A stretch of DNA of 64,000 nt from the NCBI RefSeq assembly GCF_034651555.1, contig NZ_JAYEEQ010000001.1:62001-126000 (forward strand), given 5' to 3'. Shown here piece by piece: positions 37,837-47,378 of this stretch. Both the position numbers and the translations under genes were made by a program. The first letter of the stretch is position 1. Every line of letters starts with the position of its first letter. Source of the DNA: Aurantibrevibacter litoralis (GTDB lineage Bacteria > Bacteroidota > Bacteroidia > Flavobacteriales > Flavobacteriaceae). The notes beneath the pieces were generated by a model that had not been told where the DNA came from, did not search any database, and saw nothing but the letters and a program-made list of their open reading frames with translations.

Positions 37837-38319
37837 ATGTCAAAATTTAATAAGAAAAAAGACGCAGCATTGCCGGCAGTAAATACGGCCTCCCTTCCGG
37901 ATATCGTATTTATGTTACTGTTTTTCTTCATGACGGTAACTGTTATGAAAGACAGTACCTTAAAGGTGGAGAATACGTTGCCAAATGCAACGGAGATCAA
38001 AAAATTAGAAAAGAAAGATAGGGTTATTTATATCTATGTGGGTAAGCCAACACGTGAATACGAAAAGGTATTTGGCACGGAGTCTAAGATTCAATTAAAT
38101 GATAAATTTGCCAATGTGAATGAAGTAGGATCCTATATTCTGGCCGAACGAGCCAAAAAGCCGCAGGAATTACAAAACGTACTCACAACAGCCTTGAAAG
38201 TTGACAAGAATGCGAATATGGGGATTATCTCAGATATTAAGCAAGAGCTTAGAAAGGTAAATGCACTTAAAGTGAATTATACCACGTATGAGGGTGATGC
38301 TTTTAGAAATTTACAGTAG
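37837..38319 (+). CDS. Second ExbD/TolR-family protein
   Basis: 160 residues. Begins MSKFNKKKDAALPAVNTASLPDIVFMLLFFFMTVTVM with the helix Asp in SLPDIVF, then a periplasmic domain. A paralogue of the preceding gene, 18 bp downstream, which is the usual double-ExbD arrangement of Bacteroidota. The transcript ends at the strong hairpin at 38346-38380. Confidence 0.93.
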   Translation: MSKFNKKKDAALPAVNTASLPDIVFMLLFFFMTVTVMKDSTLKVENTLPNATEIKKLEKKDRVIYIYVGKPTREYEKVFGTESKIQLNDKFANVNEVGSYILAERAKKPQELQNVLTTALKVDKNANMGIISDIKQELRKVNALKVNYTTYEGDAFRNLQ

Positions 38320-38345
38320 TTACTAGATCATTTCAAACTTACTTG

Positions 38346-38380
38346 AACGCTTCAAATGTTTTTATTTGAAGCGTTTTTTT
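38346..38380 (+). terminator. Rho-independent terminator of the ExbB/ExbD operon
   Basis: Perfect 12-bp stem AACGCTTCAAAT / ATTTGAAGCGTT with a 6-nt loop followed by a T run. Confidence 0.92.
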
Positions 38381-38417
38381 ATGAATTTAGTTGTAATTAA
38401 TAGTACATTTATAGGTA

Positions 38418-39113
38418 ATGAAAGGGCAGATCGTATTTCTTTTTGTGGTGGTGCCATGGCTTTTGTATGCACAACTAAATGAAGTAGGTGCTGAGGTAGC
38501 CGATACAAAGTATTTGGAAGATCAGTTTTACGTGGGATTAAGCTATAATTTTATACGGGATAAACCTGACGGTATCTCCCAACAAAATTTGTCGTATGGG
38601 TTGCAGTTTGGGGTTATTAAAGATATTCCGCTCAACAAAACACGCAATGTAGCGCTGGGTATTGGTGTAGGGTATGCCGTAAATTCGTATTACAGTAATT
38701 TGTTCGCCTCCCAAGCAGATAATACTATTACCTATGCAATAGCTTCAGATTCAGTGGGTCTTAGGCGTGGGAAATTGGAAAATCATCTCATCGAATTTCC
38801 TTTAGAATTTAGATGGCGTACCTCCACGCCCGAGGAGTATAAATTTTGGCGAATTTATGGCGGTATAAAATTTGGATATGTCTTTTCCAGTCGCTTTAAA
38901 TTTGTGACTAATACTGATAAAATTGCCTTTTCGAATGGGAACAATACTAATTTTCAGTACGGACTCACGCTAAATTTTGGGTACAATACGTTTAATATAC
39001 ATACCTATTATGCACTGTCAGCGCTTTTTAAAGATGGCACAAATCTCGGAACCACGAATACTCCGATAGAGTTTAAACCGCTTCGAATAGGTATCATATT
39101 TTATATTTTATAG
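38418..39113 (+). CDS. PorT-family outer-membrane beta-barrel protein
   Basis: 231 residues. A signal peptide ends near LLYAQ. Amphipathic strands follow: DQFYVGLSYNFIRD, LSYGLQFGVIKDIPLN, NVALGIGVGYAVNSYYSN, FPLEFRWRT, IYGGIKFGYVF, and a C-terminal FKPLRIGIIFYIL. This resembles the PorT-like barrel proteins linked to type IX secretion and gliding in Bacteroidota. That link is family knowledge; in this window there are no other por/gld genes to confirm it. Confidence 0.82.
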   Translation: MKGQIVFLFVVVPWLLYAQLNEVGAEVADTKYLEDQFYVGLSYNFIRDKPDGISQQNLSYGLQFGVIKDIPLNKTRNVALGIGVGYAVNSYYSNLFASQADNTITYAIASDSVGLRRGKLENHLIEFPLEFRWRTSTPEEYKFWRIYGGIKFGYVFSSRFKFVTNTDKIAFSNGNNTNFQYGLTLNFGYNTFNIHTYYALSALFKDGTNLGTTNTPIEFKPLRIGIIFYIL

Positions 39114-39716
39114 CCAAAACTTAACTAATACCAATTGGGATACAAGGCCAATAAATAAGCCGATAAGAATTTCTTGCGAATTGTGAGCTTTAAGATACAG
39201 ACGGCAACTGGCCACTATACCGGTTGTTAAGGTGGCCGCACTTAGCGCCCAAATCAGGTTTATTTCAAAATGAATACTTAGAAGATGAAGATAGGCACTA
39301 AGGCTGCCTATTCCCATTACATGCATACTGCTTTTAAAATTAAAAAAAAGGAGAAGTAACGAGGCCATTGTAGCCAATACCAGGCCTAAAAAATAGTAGT
39401 GCAGTTCAATAATAAAATTATTGGGAATGACCCGGAACAATACCATAAACAGAAGTAAAATAGCGATATAGTACGGGTATCTTCGTTCCTTGGGTTCCGG
39501 CATAAATAAAGAACGAACCAAGCCGAGATTTTTAAGAATTAGAAAGGCAATAATCGGGATGATCACCGTTAGTATAAAAATTGGTAAGATAGTACCGCCT
39601 TGAACAGGTAGGGGGCTGTATTTAGGCGTAATCTTAAAATAGACTAGGCTACCCGCTATAGGGACAAATAAGGGATGAAAAACGTAGGAGACGAATATTG
39701 AAAATCGCTTCATCAA
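39108..39716 (-). CDS. Polytopic membrane protein, PAP2-like C terminus
   Basis: 202 residues with about six membrane helices. C-terminal SCRLYLKAHNSQEILIGLFIG recalls the SRxxxxxHxxxD/E-type third motif of PAP2 phosphatases, but the first KxxxxxxRP-type motif is not clear, so an active phosphatase is uncertain. Its start overlaps rpoN's stop by 4 nt (ATGA) and its 3' end overlaps the convergent PorT-like gene by 6 nt. Confidence 0.75.
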   Translation of the reverse strand: MMKRFSIFVSYVFHPLFVPIAGSLVYFKITPKYSPLPVQGGTILPIFILTVIIPIIAFLILKNLGLVRSLFMPEPKERRYPYYIAILLLFMVLFRVIPNNFIIELHYYFLGLVLATMASLLLLFFNFKSSMHVMGIGSLSAYLHLLSIHFEINLIWALSAATLTTGIVASCRLYLKAHNSQEILIGLFIGLVSQLVLVKFWL

Positions 39717-41173
39717 ATTTCTTTTCGTAATCTGGCCACCGGAATTCCAAGTTGTTCCCTGTATTTTGCGACCGTTCTTCTGGCAATGGGATACCCTTTT
39801 TCTTTGAGTATTTCGGCTAAACGATCATCCGTAAGAGGACGTTTTTTCGTCTCTTCAGCGATCACAGTTTCCAGTATTTTTTTAATTTCTTTTGTGGATA
39901 CGTCTTCGCCTTGTTCGTTTTTCATGGCTTCTGAGAAGTAATCCTTGATTAATCTGGTACCATAAGGCGTGTCTACGTATTTGCTGTTGGCTACTCTGGA
40001 AACCGTGGACACATCCATATCAATAATGTCTGCAATATCCTTAAGAATCATGGGTCTTAGCTTGCGTTCATCGCCGGTAAGGAAGTATTCTTTTTGATAT
40101 TGCATGATGGCGTTCATTGTAATATATAGGGTTTGTTGCCGTTGTTTAATGGCATCAATAAACCACTTAGCCGCATCTAGTTTTTGTTTAATAAATTGTA
40201 CGGTATCTTTTTGTGATTTCGATTTTTCCTTGGCACTTTTATATCCTTCTAGCATATGGGTATACTCTCTAGAAATATGAAGTTCCGGGGCATTACGGCC
40301 GTTTAATGTCAGTTCTAATGCACCTTCTACTATTTTAATAGAAAAATCGGGCACTATATGTTCTACAATACGCGTATTTCCAGCATAAGAGCCACCTGGC
40401 TTTGGGTTTAGCCGTTCTATTTCCGATATGGCATCTTTAAGAATAGCTTCGCTAATACCATGTTTTTGCAACAGTTGATCGTAATGCTTTTTTGAAAAAT
40501 GCTCAAAGGATTTTTCCAAAATGGCAATTGCAATGGCCGTACTGGAGGTGGGATCTTTTCGGTACAATTGAAGGAGCAGGCACTCTTCTAAAGACTGCGC
40601 CGCAACACCAGGCGGATCTAGTTGCTGCACTATTTTCAAAACTTTTTTTACGGTAGCTTCATCCGTGTATAAATTTTGGGTGAAAGCCAGATCATCTACA
40701 ATGTCGGTTAGTTTTCTACGGATATAACCGCTTTCATCTACACTGCCTACAAGAAATTCGGCAATGGTCCACTCTTCATCACTCAAGTAAACCGTATTGA
40801 GTTGGTTTAGTAAGTATTGATTAAACGATATGCCCGAGGCATAAGGCACATGCTTTTCCTCATCATCTGTACTGTAATTATTGGTTTGCGTGCGGTAATC
40901 AGGAACTTCATCATCACTGAGGTATTCATCAATATTGATATCCTCGGCGGCGATATTTTCGCTGTCATTATCACCATCCTGATCATAGATTTCATCAAAA
41001 TCTTCTTGCCCTTCTACCTCTTCCTTACCGGTTTCCAGCGCCGGATTTTCTTCAAGTTCTTGTTTAATACGCTGTTCAAAAGATTGCGTAGGTAATTGTA
41101 TCAGTTTCATTAACTGAATTTGCTGAGGCGACAGCTTTTGGGATAATTTAAACTGTAAGTGTTGTTTTAACAT
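39713..41173 (-). CDS. rpoN: RNA polymerase sigma-54 factor
   Basis: 486 residues. An N-terminal region I that binds activators (QHLQFKLSQKLSPQQIQLMKLIQLPTQSFEQRI), a long acidic region II (about 50-105), the core-binding domain with QLDPPGVAAQSLEECLLLQL, the HTH region IADIIDMDVSTVSRVANSKYVDTPYG, and the C-terminal RpoN box ARRTVAKYRE. It directs polymerase to -24/-12 promoters with enhancer-binding ATPases. No such activator gene is in this window. Confidence 0.97.
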   Translation of the reverse strand: MLKQHLQFKLSQKLSPQQIQLMKLIQLPTQSFEQRIKQELEENPALETGKEEVEGQEDFDEIYDQDGDNDSENIAAEDINIDEYLSDDEVPDYRTQTNNYSTDDEEKHVPYASGISFNQYLLNQLNTVYLSDEEWTIAEFLVGSVDESGYIRRKLTDIVDDLAFTQNLYTDEATVKKVLKIVQQLDPPGVAAQSLEECLLLQLYRKDPTSSTAIAIAILEKSFEHFSKKHYDQLLQKHGISEAILKDAISEIERLNPKPGGSYAGNTRIVEHIVPDFSIKIVEGALELTLNGRNAPELHISREYTHMLEGYKSAKEKSKSQKDTVQFIKQKLDAAKWFIDAIKQRQQTLYITMNAIMQYQKEYFLTGDERKLRPMILKDIADIIDMDVSTVSRVANSKYVDTPYGTRLIKDYFSEAMKNEQGEDVSTKEIKKILETVIAEETKKRPLTDDRLAEILKEKGYPIARRTVAKYREQLGIPVARLRKEI

Positions 41174-41208
41174 GGGTCAATTATCCGTATAAAGGTAACA
41201 AAAACTGT

Positions 41209-42642
41209 TTAGAACTCTGCATTTTGGGGGGTTCTGGGAAAGGGAATTACATCGCGTATATTTCCCATACCGGTTGTAAAAAGTACAAGCCGTTCAAAAC
41301 CAAGTCCAAAACCACTGTGTACTGCCGTTCCAAATTTCCTAAGATCCAAATACCACCAAAGTTCCTTTTCGTCTATACCCAGCGCTTTAATTTTTTCTTT
41401 AAGCACGTCTAGGCGTTCTTCCCTTTGAGAGCCACCCACGATTTCGCCAATGCCTGGAAAAAGAATATCCATAGCTCTTACGGTTTTTCCGTCCTCATTT
41501 AAGCGCATGTAAAACGCCTTTATTTTCGCGGGATAATCAAATAAAATCACCGGACACTTAAAATGTTTTTCTACGAGATAGCGTTCGTGCTCACTTTGTA
41601 AGTCTACCCCCCATTCGTTAATAGGGTATGTAAACTTTTTCTTTTTGTTGGGCGTACTGTGCTTTAATATTTCAAAAGCTTCCGTATAAGATACTCTTTT
41701 AAAAGTGTTCTGCACCACAAATTGCAGCCGTTCTATGAGTGTCATGCCACTTCGTTCTATTTGAGGCTTCAATTTTTCTTCATCGGCTAAGCGTTGCGCC
41801 AAAAATTGAAGATCTTCTTGGCAGTGATCTAAGACGTAGCGAATGACTTTTTTAATAAAATCTTCCGCCAAATCCATATTGTCGTTTAGGTCATTAAAGG
41901 CCACTTCGGGCTCTATCATCCAAAATTCGGCTAAATGACGGGAAGTGTTCGAGTTTTCTGCACGGAACGTAGGGCCAAAAGTGTACACCTTACCAAGAGC
42001 CATGGCATAGGTTTCTGCTTCTAACTGCCCGGAAACGGTTAAGTTGGTTTCTTTTCCAAAGAAATCTTTGCTGTAGTCTACATGACTATCATCGGTCAGC
42101 GGCGGATTTTTGGCATCTAGGGTACTTACCCGAAACATTTCTCCGGCTCCTTCGGCATCCGAACCTGTTATTATTGGGGTATGTACATAATAAAAACCAT
42201 TTTGTTGAAAATACTGGTGAATGGCAAATGCTAAGGCAGATCGAACACGCATTATGGCCGAAAAAGTATTGGTACGAATACGCAGATGCGCCTTTTCTCT
42301 TAAAAACTCTAAGGAGTGTTTTTTGGGTTGTATGGGATAAGTCTCCGGATCTGATTCTCCTAAGATTTTAATAGCTGATACTTGGATTTCTACCGATTGC
42401 CCTTTCCCTTGACTTTCTACCAACATCCCGCTAATTTGTAGTGCGGCACCCGTATTTATTTGGTTTAAAAGATCTTCGTCAAAGTTTTCATAAGCTACCA
42501 CACACTGAATGTTGTTTAGGGTAGAACCATCGTTTAGCGCAATAAATCGATTGCTTCTAAACGTGCGAACCCAGCCGTTTACCACGACTTCTTGACCTAT
42601 AAAATCTCCGGTAAATAATTCTTTAACGGTATGCGTATTCAT
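41209..42642 (-). CDS. asnS: Asparaginyl-tRNA synthetase
   Basis: 477 residues. N-terminal OB-fold anticodon domain (EVVVNGWVRTFRSNRFIALNDGS). Class II catalytic core: motif 2 region FGPTFRAENSNTSRHLAEFWMIEPE, and motif 3 GFGLGFERLVLFTTG near the C terminus. HTPIITGSDAEGAGEMF and ILFPGIGEIVGGSQREER are typical of AsnRS. It charges tRNA-Asn in the cytosol. 35 bp upstream of rpoN in the same orientation. Confidence 0.98.
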   Translation of the reverse strand: MNTHTVKELFTGDFIGQEVVVNGWVRTFRSNRFIALNDGSTLNNIQCVVAYENFDEDLLNQINTGAALQISGMLVESQGKGQSVEIQVSAIKILGESDPETYPIQPKKHSLEFLREKAHLRIRTNTFSAIMRVRSALAFAIHQYFQQNGFYYVHTPIITGSDAEGAGEMFRVSTLDAKNPPLTDDSHVDYSKDFFGKETNLTVSGQLEAETYAMALGKVYTFGPTFRAENSNTSRHLAEFWMIEPEVAFNDLNDNMDLAEDFIKKVIRYVLDHCQEDLQFLAQRLADEEKLKPQIERSGMTLIERLQFVVQNTFKRVSYTEAFEILKHSTPNKKKKFTYPINEWGVDLQSEHERYLVEKHFKCPVILFDYPAKIKAFYMRLNEDGKTVRAMDILFPGIGEIVGGSQREERLDVLKEKIKALGIDEKELWWYLDLRKFGTAVHSGFGLGFERLVLFTTGMGNIRDVIPFPRTPQNAEF

Positions 42643-42744
42643 TTTTGGATACTTGAAAATTAAGATTGCAAAGATAACCCTTTTAACAAAAGGAGTGCTT
42701 GGCTATACCCTTTAAATTACAGTGCTAGTATTCCTTTTTTGGGA

Positions 42745-45132
42745 TTAACTATCATCTTCATCCAAAGGCAGTATATCGATCTGTGGTTCTTTTAATACAC
42801 GTTTATTGGCAATGCTTCGTTCTAAGGATAGCAGTAAAGAGGGCAGCAAGATTAGATTGGCAAGCATGGCAAAGAGCAATGTGGCAGAAACAAGTGCCCC
42901 CAAGGCCACTGTACCGCCAAAACTGGAAATGATAAATACCGAAAAACCAAAGAAAAGTACTATGGAGGTATAAAACATACTTACGCCGGTTTCTCTGAGG
43001 GCGGCATACACCGATTTTTTAATGCGCCAATGGTTTGCCGCTAGTTCCTGTCGGTACTTTGCCAAAAAATGAATGGTATCGTCTACAGAGATGCCAAATG
43101 CAATGCTAAAGACTAAAATAGTGGAAGGCTTTATAGGTACTCCTAAAAAACCCATTACCCCAGCTGTAATAATCAACGGCAGTAAATTGGGGATAAGCGA
43201 CACGATGATCATTCTAAGGGATCGGAACAAATAAGCCATGAACAGGGCGATTAGCAAAACAGCTAGAGCCAACGAAATTACAAGATTCTTTACCAAGTAT
43301 TTGGTTCCTTTAAGGAATAAGTGTGCATTCCCGGTTATGGTAACCGTATATTGGTCTGTGGGGAAAATCTTATCGGCACTTTCCCGTAATTTTTTTTCGA
43401 TCTCCTCCATGCGATCCGTTTTGGTATCTTTCATAAAGGTCGTCATCCGTGCAATCTGTCCCGTAGTATCTACAAAACTCTTCAATAAATTTCCATTTCC
43501 CGACGATTTTCGAGCCACATCCATAATAAATGTGTTTTCTTGAGACGTAGGGAGCTGATAGTATTTTGGAAGTCCGTTATAAAACGCTTGTTTGGAATAT
43601 TTTACTAAATTCACTACCGAGGTGGGTTTTGAAAATTCTGGAATTTCTTCAATCACCTCACCCAGTTCTTCCATTTTACGTAAGGTAGGGAGTCTTAGTA
43701 CACCATTTTTTCGTTTGGTGTCTATCATAATCTCGATAGGCATAATGCCGTCGAATTCGGTTTCAAAAAAACGGATATCTTTAAAAAAAGCAGCTCCTTT
43801 GGGCATGTCTTCTATAGGGCTTCCCGATATATTAATTTGATAAATGCCAATAATACTCAACACCAAGAGAATCACAGAAACGACATACACCGATATTCTT
43901 TTGTCTCGTACGATGGCTTCCATGGTATTTACAAAAGAATAGATCCATTTTTTGTTGAGATGTTTCAGGTGCTTGTCTTTTGGAGGATACATGAAACTGT
44001 ACACAATAGGAATGATGAGCAACGAAAGCATAAAAATTCCTATAATGTTGATAGATGCCACGATGCCAAATTCTTTCAACAACTTACTATCGGTAACGAT
44101 AAACGTTGCAAAACCGGAAGCGGTGGTGATATTGGTCATTAAGGTAGCATTGCCAATCTTAGAAATGACACGTTGTAAGGAAAGTGCTTGGTTGCCGTGC
44201 TTTTTAACCTCTTGTTGGTATTTGTTAATCAGAAAAATACAATTCGGAATACCAATCACAATGATCAACGGCGGAATAAGTGCTGTAAGAATGGTAATTT
44301 CGTATTGCAATAGTCCCAAAATACCAAAAGCCCACATCACCCCAATAATAACCACGCACATAGATATTAATGTAGCTCTAAAACTTCTAAAAAAGAAAAA
44401 GAAAATAAGGGAAGTAACTAGGAGAGCCGCCACTATAAATTTTCCTATTTCATCAATAATATTTTGAGAATTTAAGGTTCGTATATAAGGCATTCCCGAA
44501 ACGTGAACATCTAAAGTCGTCTCCGCTTCAAAATCGGCAACGAGGTTGGTAATGTCCTCCAAAATAAAATCTTTGCGCACGTTGGTGTTTACGATGTCTT
44601 TGTCTAAGTACACAATAGTGCGTATGGTACGGCTCTCTTTGTTGTAGAGCAGACTTTCGTAAAAGGGCAATTCATTAAACAGCTTATGGGTAATGCTATC
44701 TACTTCGGCTGTGGTTTTCAGATTATTCTCCACCAAGGGTTTTAGCACAAACTCTTGTTTTTCATTGTCTTTTACAAGTTCTTGAAGGTTGTCTGTAGAA
44801 AGCACAAAATCTACTTCGGGAAAAGCATCTAGTTGTTTGCTGAATCTATTCCAACGATTAAATTTTGCCGGGGTAAACAAACTACTGTCTTTTACCGCAA
44901 AAACAATGATATTGCCTTCTTCCCCGAACCGATCTAAAAAGCTTCGATATTCTATGTTTACAGGATGGTCATCGGGCAATAATACGGCTTGTGTACTGGA
45001 AAAACGCATTTTATCCCATTGAAGCGCTAAAAAGAGGGTAACCGCTGCAAGTATAAAAAGGATGAGGATCCTGTTTCTAAGGATGATCCTTGCAATCTTT
45101 TCCCAAAATCCCTTGGTAAGCGTACCGGCCAT
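42745..45132 (-). CDS. RND/MMPL-family transporter
   Basis: 795 residues. Two repeats, each one helix, a large periplasmic loop and five helices. First helix near 20-38 (ILRNRILILFILAAVTLFLALQW). The first transmembrane bundle is at about 230-375 with LTALIPPLIIVIGIPNCIFLINKY, and the second at about 620-770 with ITAGVMGFLGVPIKPSTILVFSIAFGISVDDTIHFLAKY, including the conserved GxSxDD-type proton-relay acidic pair. The MMPL/sterol-sensing-like class exports lipids or hydrophobic compounds. Substrate unknown. Long enough to be intact. Confidence 0.9.
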   Translation of the reverse strand: MAGTLTKGFWEKIARIILRNRILILFILAAVTLFLALQWDKMRFSSTQAVLLPDDHPVNIEYRSFLDRFGEEGNIIVFAVKDSSLFTPAKFNRWNRFSKQLDAFPEVDFVLSTDNLQELVKDNEKQEFVLKPLVENNLKTTAEVDSITHKLFNELPFYESLLYNKESRTIRTIVYLDKDIVNTNVRKDFILEDITNLVADFEAETTLDVHVSGMPYIRTLNSQNIIDEIGKFIVAALLVTSLIFFFFFRSFRATLISMCVVIIGVMWAFGILGLLQYEITILTALIPPLIIVIGIPNCIFLINKYQQEVKKHGNQALSLQRVISKIGNATLMTNITTASGFATFIVTDSKLLKEFGIVASINIIGIFMLSLLIIPIVYSFMYPPKDKHLKHLNKKWIYSFVNTMEAIVRDKRISVYVVSVILLVLSIIGIYQINISGSPIEDMPKGAAFFKDIRFFETEFDGIMPIEIMIDTKRKNGVLRLPTLRKMEELGEVIEEIPEFSKPTSVVNLVKYSKQAFYNGLPKYYQLPTSQENTFIMDVARKSSGNGNLLKSFVDTTGQIARMTTFMKDTKTDRMEEIEKKLRESADKIFPTDQYTVTITGNAHLFLKGTKYLVKNLVISLALAVLLIALFMAYLFRSLRMIIVSLIPNLLPLIITAGVMGFLGVPIKPSTILVFSIAFGISVDDTIHFLAKYRQELAANHWRIKKSVYAALRETGVSMFYTSIVLFFGFSVFIISSFGGTVALGALVSATLLFAMLANLILLPSLLLSLERSIANKRVLKEPQIDILPLDEDDS

Positions 45133-45476
45133 GCTATTGTATTACGCGCCAAAGGTAGAAAATGATCGGTAGTGTTCCTAGAAACCGCGCTTGAAATGCA
45201 CCTCATAGAAGCGTTCCTAAATTTACAGCACTTATTTCTAAATAAGTTCATGTTTATATGGCGTAATTAATGCCTTTATTTTTAGTGCTGTTAGGGGCTC
45301 ACATGGTACGCCCTACAAGAATCATACTCCTGTGTGTCACTATTTTTACTTGCGCATTTCATCGAATAAATACGGTTAGGTTTGCGGGGGGGGGATTTTT
45401 CTTACATTGTACTGTGGAAAGCAATTTCCGTGTTTACTAAACGCATTAATTCCTTATATTTAAATACTGCAAGACC
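45133..45476. other. Divergent intergenic region upstream of the toxin array
   Basis: 344 bp between the exporter and the first toxin-type gene. A run of nine G lies at 45386-45394, and a TATATTTA motif at 45455-45462 is one base from the TAnnTTTG promoter consensus, 15 bp before the start codon. No gene recognised. Confidence 0.6.
45455..45462 (+). promoter_or_regulatory. Weak candidate -7 element of the carrier lipoprotein gene
   Basis: TATATTTA differs from TAnnTTTG in the last base only. It would place the transcript start only a few bases upstream of ATG 45477, which is unusual. A -33 element is unclear (TTTAC at 45432-45436 has about the right spacing). Confidence 0.3.
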
Positions 45477-46763
45477 ATGAAAAAACCAATTACAAAATGT
45501 ATCGCTCTTTGCGTCTTATTGTTCACTTTGGGCTGTGAAAAAGAAGACGTACTGCAATTGCAGACTTCGACTGCCGATGACCATGTAAACGTATCCGTGC
45601 ACTATGCCGGATCGGAAGCCTTGTCCGTAGTAACCAATGCCATTGATGGTACGGTGGGCAAGGGCACGTTGGCTTGGACTCATGAAAAACGAGACAAGGA
45701 CCGTTTCACCATTGACAGAGAAGGAATTCTAAAAGTAACCGATTCTGTGGGCAACCACACCTTTGCCCTGGGCATACAAGATACCGAGCCCGTAAACGGC
45801 ATATTTTACAATCTGGTGGTGACCCAACGCAAGGACGGCAAGCCCATACCGCCTTTTGTGATGCGTTATAAGTTAAAAAGCGGAAATACCCATGACTATG
45901 TACATGCGGAGCATCAAAAATTTGAAGGCAAGGTGGACGTTTTTTCTCTTGCTGAGTTTGCAAGTGCGGTAGGCTTGCAAGGCAAAGCCGGGGATCCTGT
46001 ACCGTGCTTGGATGACATTGGCCCTAAAGCAGTTGCCTCTAATGCGACGAGCGGTAACAATGGTTCAGGATCAGGTGGTGGCAATGGTGCGGGGGGTAGC
46101 GGCGCACCTTCGGGAACTTCTGGTTTTACTCCAATAGGTATATTTTCGGTTACTATATCCGTGACTATGACCCGAGGAGGTTCTGTACAAGTAGGCAAGG
46201 GCCATTTCTTGCCGGCACTGCCCGACAAAGATCCGCAAAGAAAAGGAGGCATAGCCGCTAAGGACGACATTGTAATCTGCCCCGATGGCATCCTGTTGAT
46301 ACCCATAAAACCGGTGGTGCCCCCGCCTCCTAGTTGTAAAAGTTTTAAATTTGAATCCGTTGGGGCAAATTGGCAATCTGCTGCTGTTAAAGGAGTTAAG
46401 TTTGGTGTAGGTACCCTGTTGACAAACGGTAATATTACAATTTACAGAATTGAGGATTACATCAATCAGCCCATTTTATTTGAAACATGGAAGAAAGATA
46501 GGTTTGGAAATACGATCTCGGCAGGTGCTGCCGCAGAAATTTTCGCAGAGGCCTTAAAAACGGCCATAAAAGCTACTGCGCATAATTTTAAGGATAAATT
46601 TGGTTTTAGTCAAACACAAGTGAGGTTATGGTTCGAAGATAAGTTAAAGCAGGTGTTTACGGATATGAGTGATGGCGGCAGAATAACTTTTAGGAATAAC
46701 CGTTACAATCAGACACCTACAGATTATAAAACAACCTTGTTTGGTTCTGACAATTGCAACTGA
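45477..46763 (+). CDS. Full-length surface lipoprotein with swappable C-terminal toxin-type module
   Basis: 428 residues. Signal peptide II with lipobox FTLGC (Cys20). The following EKED fits the K-(D/E)2 surface-export signature of Bacteroidota lipoproteins. Residues 21-180 form a carrier domain without known family. Residues 190-215 are a Gly/Ser-rich flexible spacer. Residues 237-281 (VGKGHFLPALPDKD... ICPDGILLIPIKPVV) are a linker repeated in the downstream cassettes. Residues 282-428 are a unique module (PPPPSCKSF to FGSDNCN) with Cys287 and Cys427 at its two ends. The module has no recognisable motif; because of position and the adjacent putative immunity gene, it is called a toxin candidate. 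Stop is followed by the next ATG after 3 nt. Confidence 0.6.
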   Translation: MKKPITKCIALCVLLFTLGCEKEDVLQLQTSTADDHVNVSVHYAGSEALSVVTNAIDGTVGKGTLAWTHEKRDKDRFTIDREGILKVTDSVGNHTFALGIQDTEPVNGIFYNLVVTQRKDGKPIPPFVMRYKLKSGNTHDYVHAEHQKFEGKVDVFSLAEFASAVGLQGKAGDPVPCLDDIGPKAVASNATSGNNGSGSGGGNGAGGSGAPSGTSGFTPIGIFSVTISVTMTRGGSVQVGKGHFLPALPDKDPQRKGGIAAKDDIVICPDGILLIPIKPVVPPPPSCKSFKFESVGANWQSAAVKGVKFGVGTLLTNGNITIYRIEDYINQPILFETWKKDRFGNTISAGAAAEIFAEALKTAIKATAHNFKDKFGFSQTQVRLWFEDKLKQVFTDMSDGGRITFRNNRYNQTPTDYKTTLFGSDNCN

Positions 46764-46766
46764 CCT

Positions 46767-47363
46767 ATGAAGGATTTATTAGAGAAAGATTTTTTGCGGG
46801 TGATAAACGAGTATTATCCTGCATTTATACAGTCTGGAAGTTCGGAATATAGGAAGAGCGTGCAATGCGTGCGATTGAATAGGGTTCTTAAAAAGGCTTT
46901 GATCGAAAATGAGATTACCATAAGTCTGAAATATTTTCTCAATGGCCTAATCAAAGAGAATAAAAACTATACCCTACATGATTACACTTTATTTGAAGGA
47001 GGCGATAGATGTTATAATATCCAATTAATCAAAGATTTTCATGAGGAACGCAAAAGTCATTCGCTTTGTATTAATTTAAGTGTACTGATACCCTACTATA
47101 CGATCCACATATTGGAAGTAAGAAGGAGCGAGAATTTTAAAAAAAGGATAGGTGGTCCAGAAAGAATGATACATTTAGAAGCGACAATTTACAATGAACT
47201 TATTAGTAAGGTTAAAAATTATTTAAACGTAGAGTTAGGACTTTATTTGTTTCCAGAAAATTTGATTAATAAGGTAATACCAGATATAAGCTATGAAAAT
47301 TCTGATTTTGGCGAGTTTACTTTTTATAATGCGTTTTTTTTAAATAGTTTTTATACAAGATAA
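46767..47363 (+). CDS. Putative immunity protein for the first toxin module
   Basis: 198 residues, no signal peptide, so probably cytosolic. Mixed alpha/beta with RRSENFKKRIGGPERMIHLEATIYNELISKVKNYLNVELGLYLFP toward the C terminus. Unrelated to the exported family found in the rest of the array. It starts 3 nt after the carrier-toxin stop, typical of toxin-immunity pairs. No family recognised; the role is inferred from position alone. If correct, its cognate toxin acts in the cytoplasm. Confidence 0.5.
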   Translation: MKDLLEKDFLRVINEYYPAFIQSGSSEYRKSVQCVRLNRVLKKALIENEITISLKYFLNGLIKENKNYTLHDYTLFEGGDRCYNIQLIKDFHEERKSHSLCINLSVLIPYYTIHILEVRRSENFKKRIGGPERMIHLEATIYNELISKVKNYLNVELGLYLFPENLINKVIPDISYENSDFGEFTFYNAFFLNSFYTR

Positions 47364-47378
47364 TTTAAGTCTAACAGC

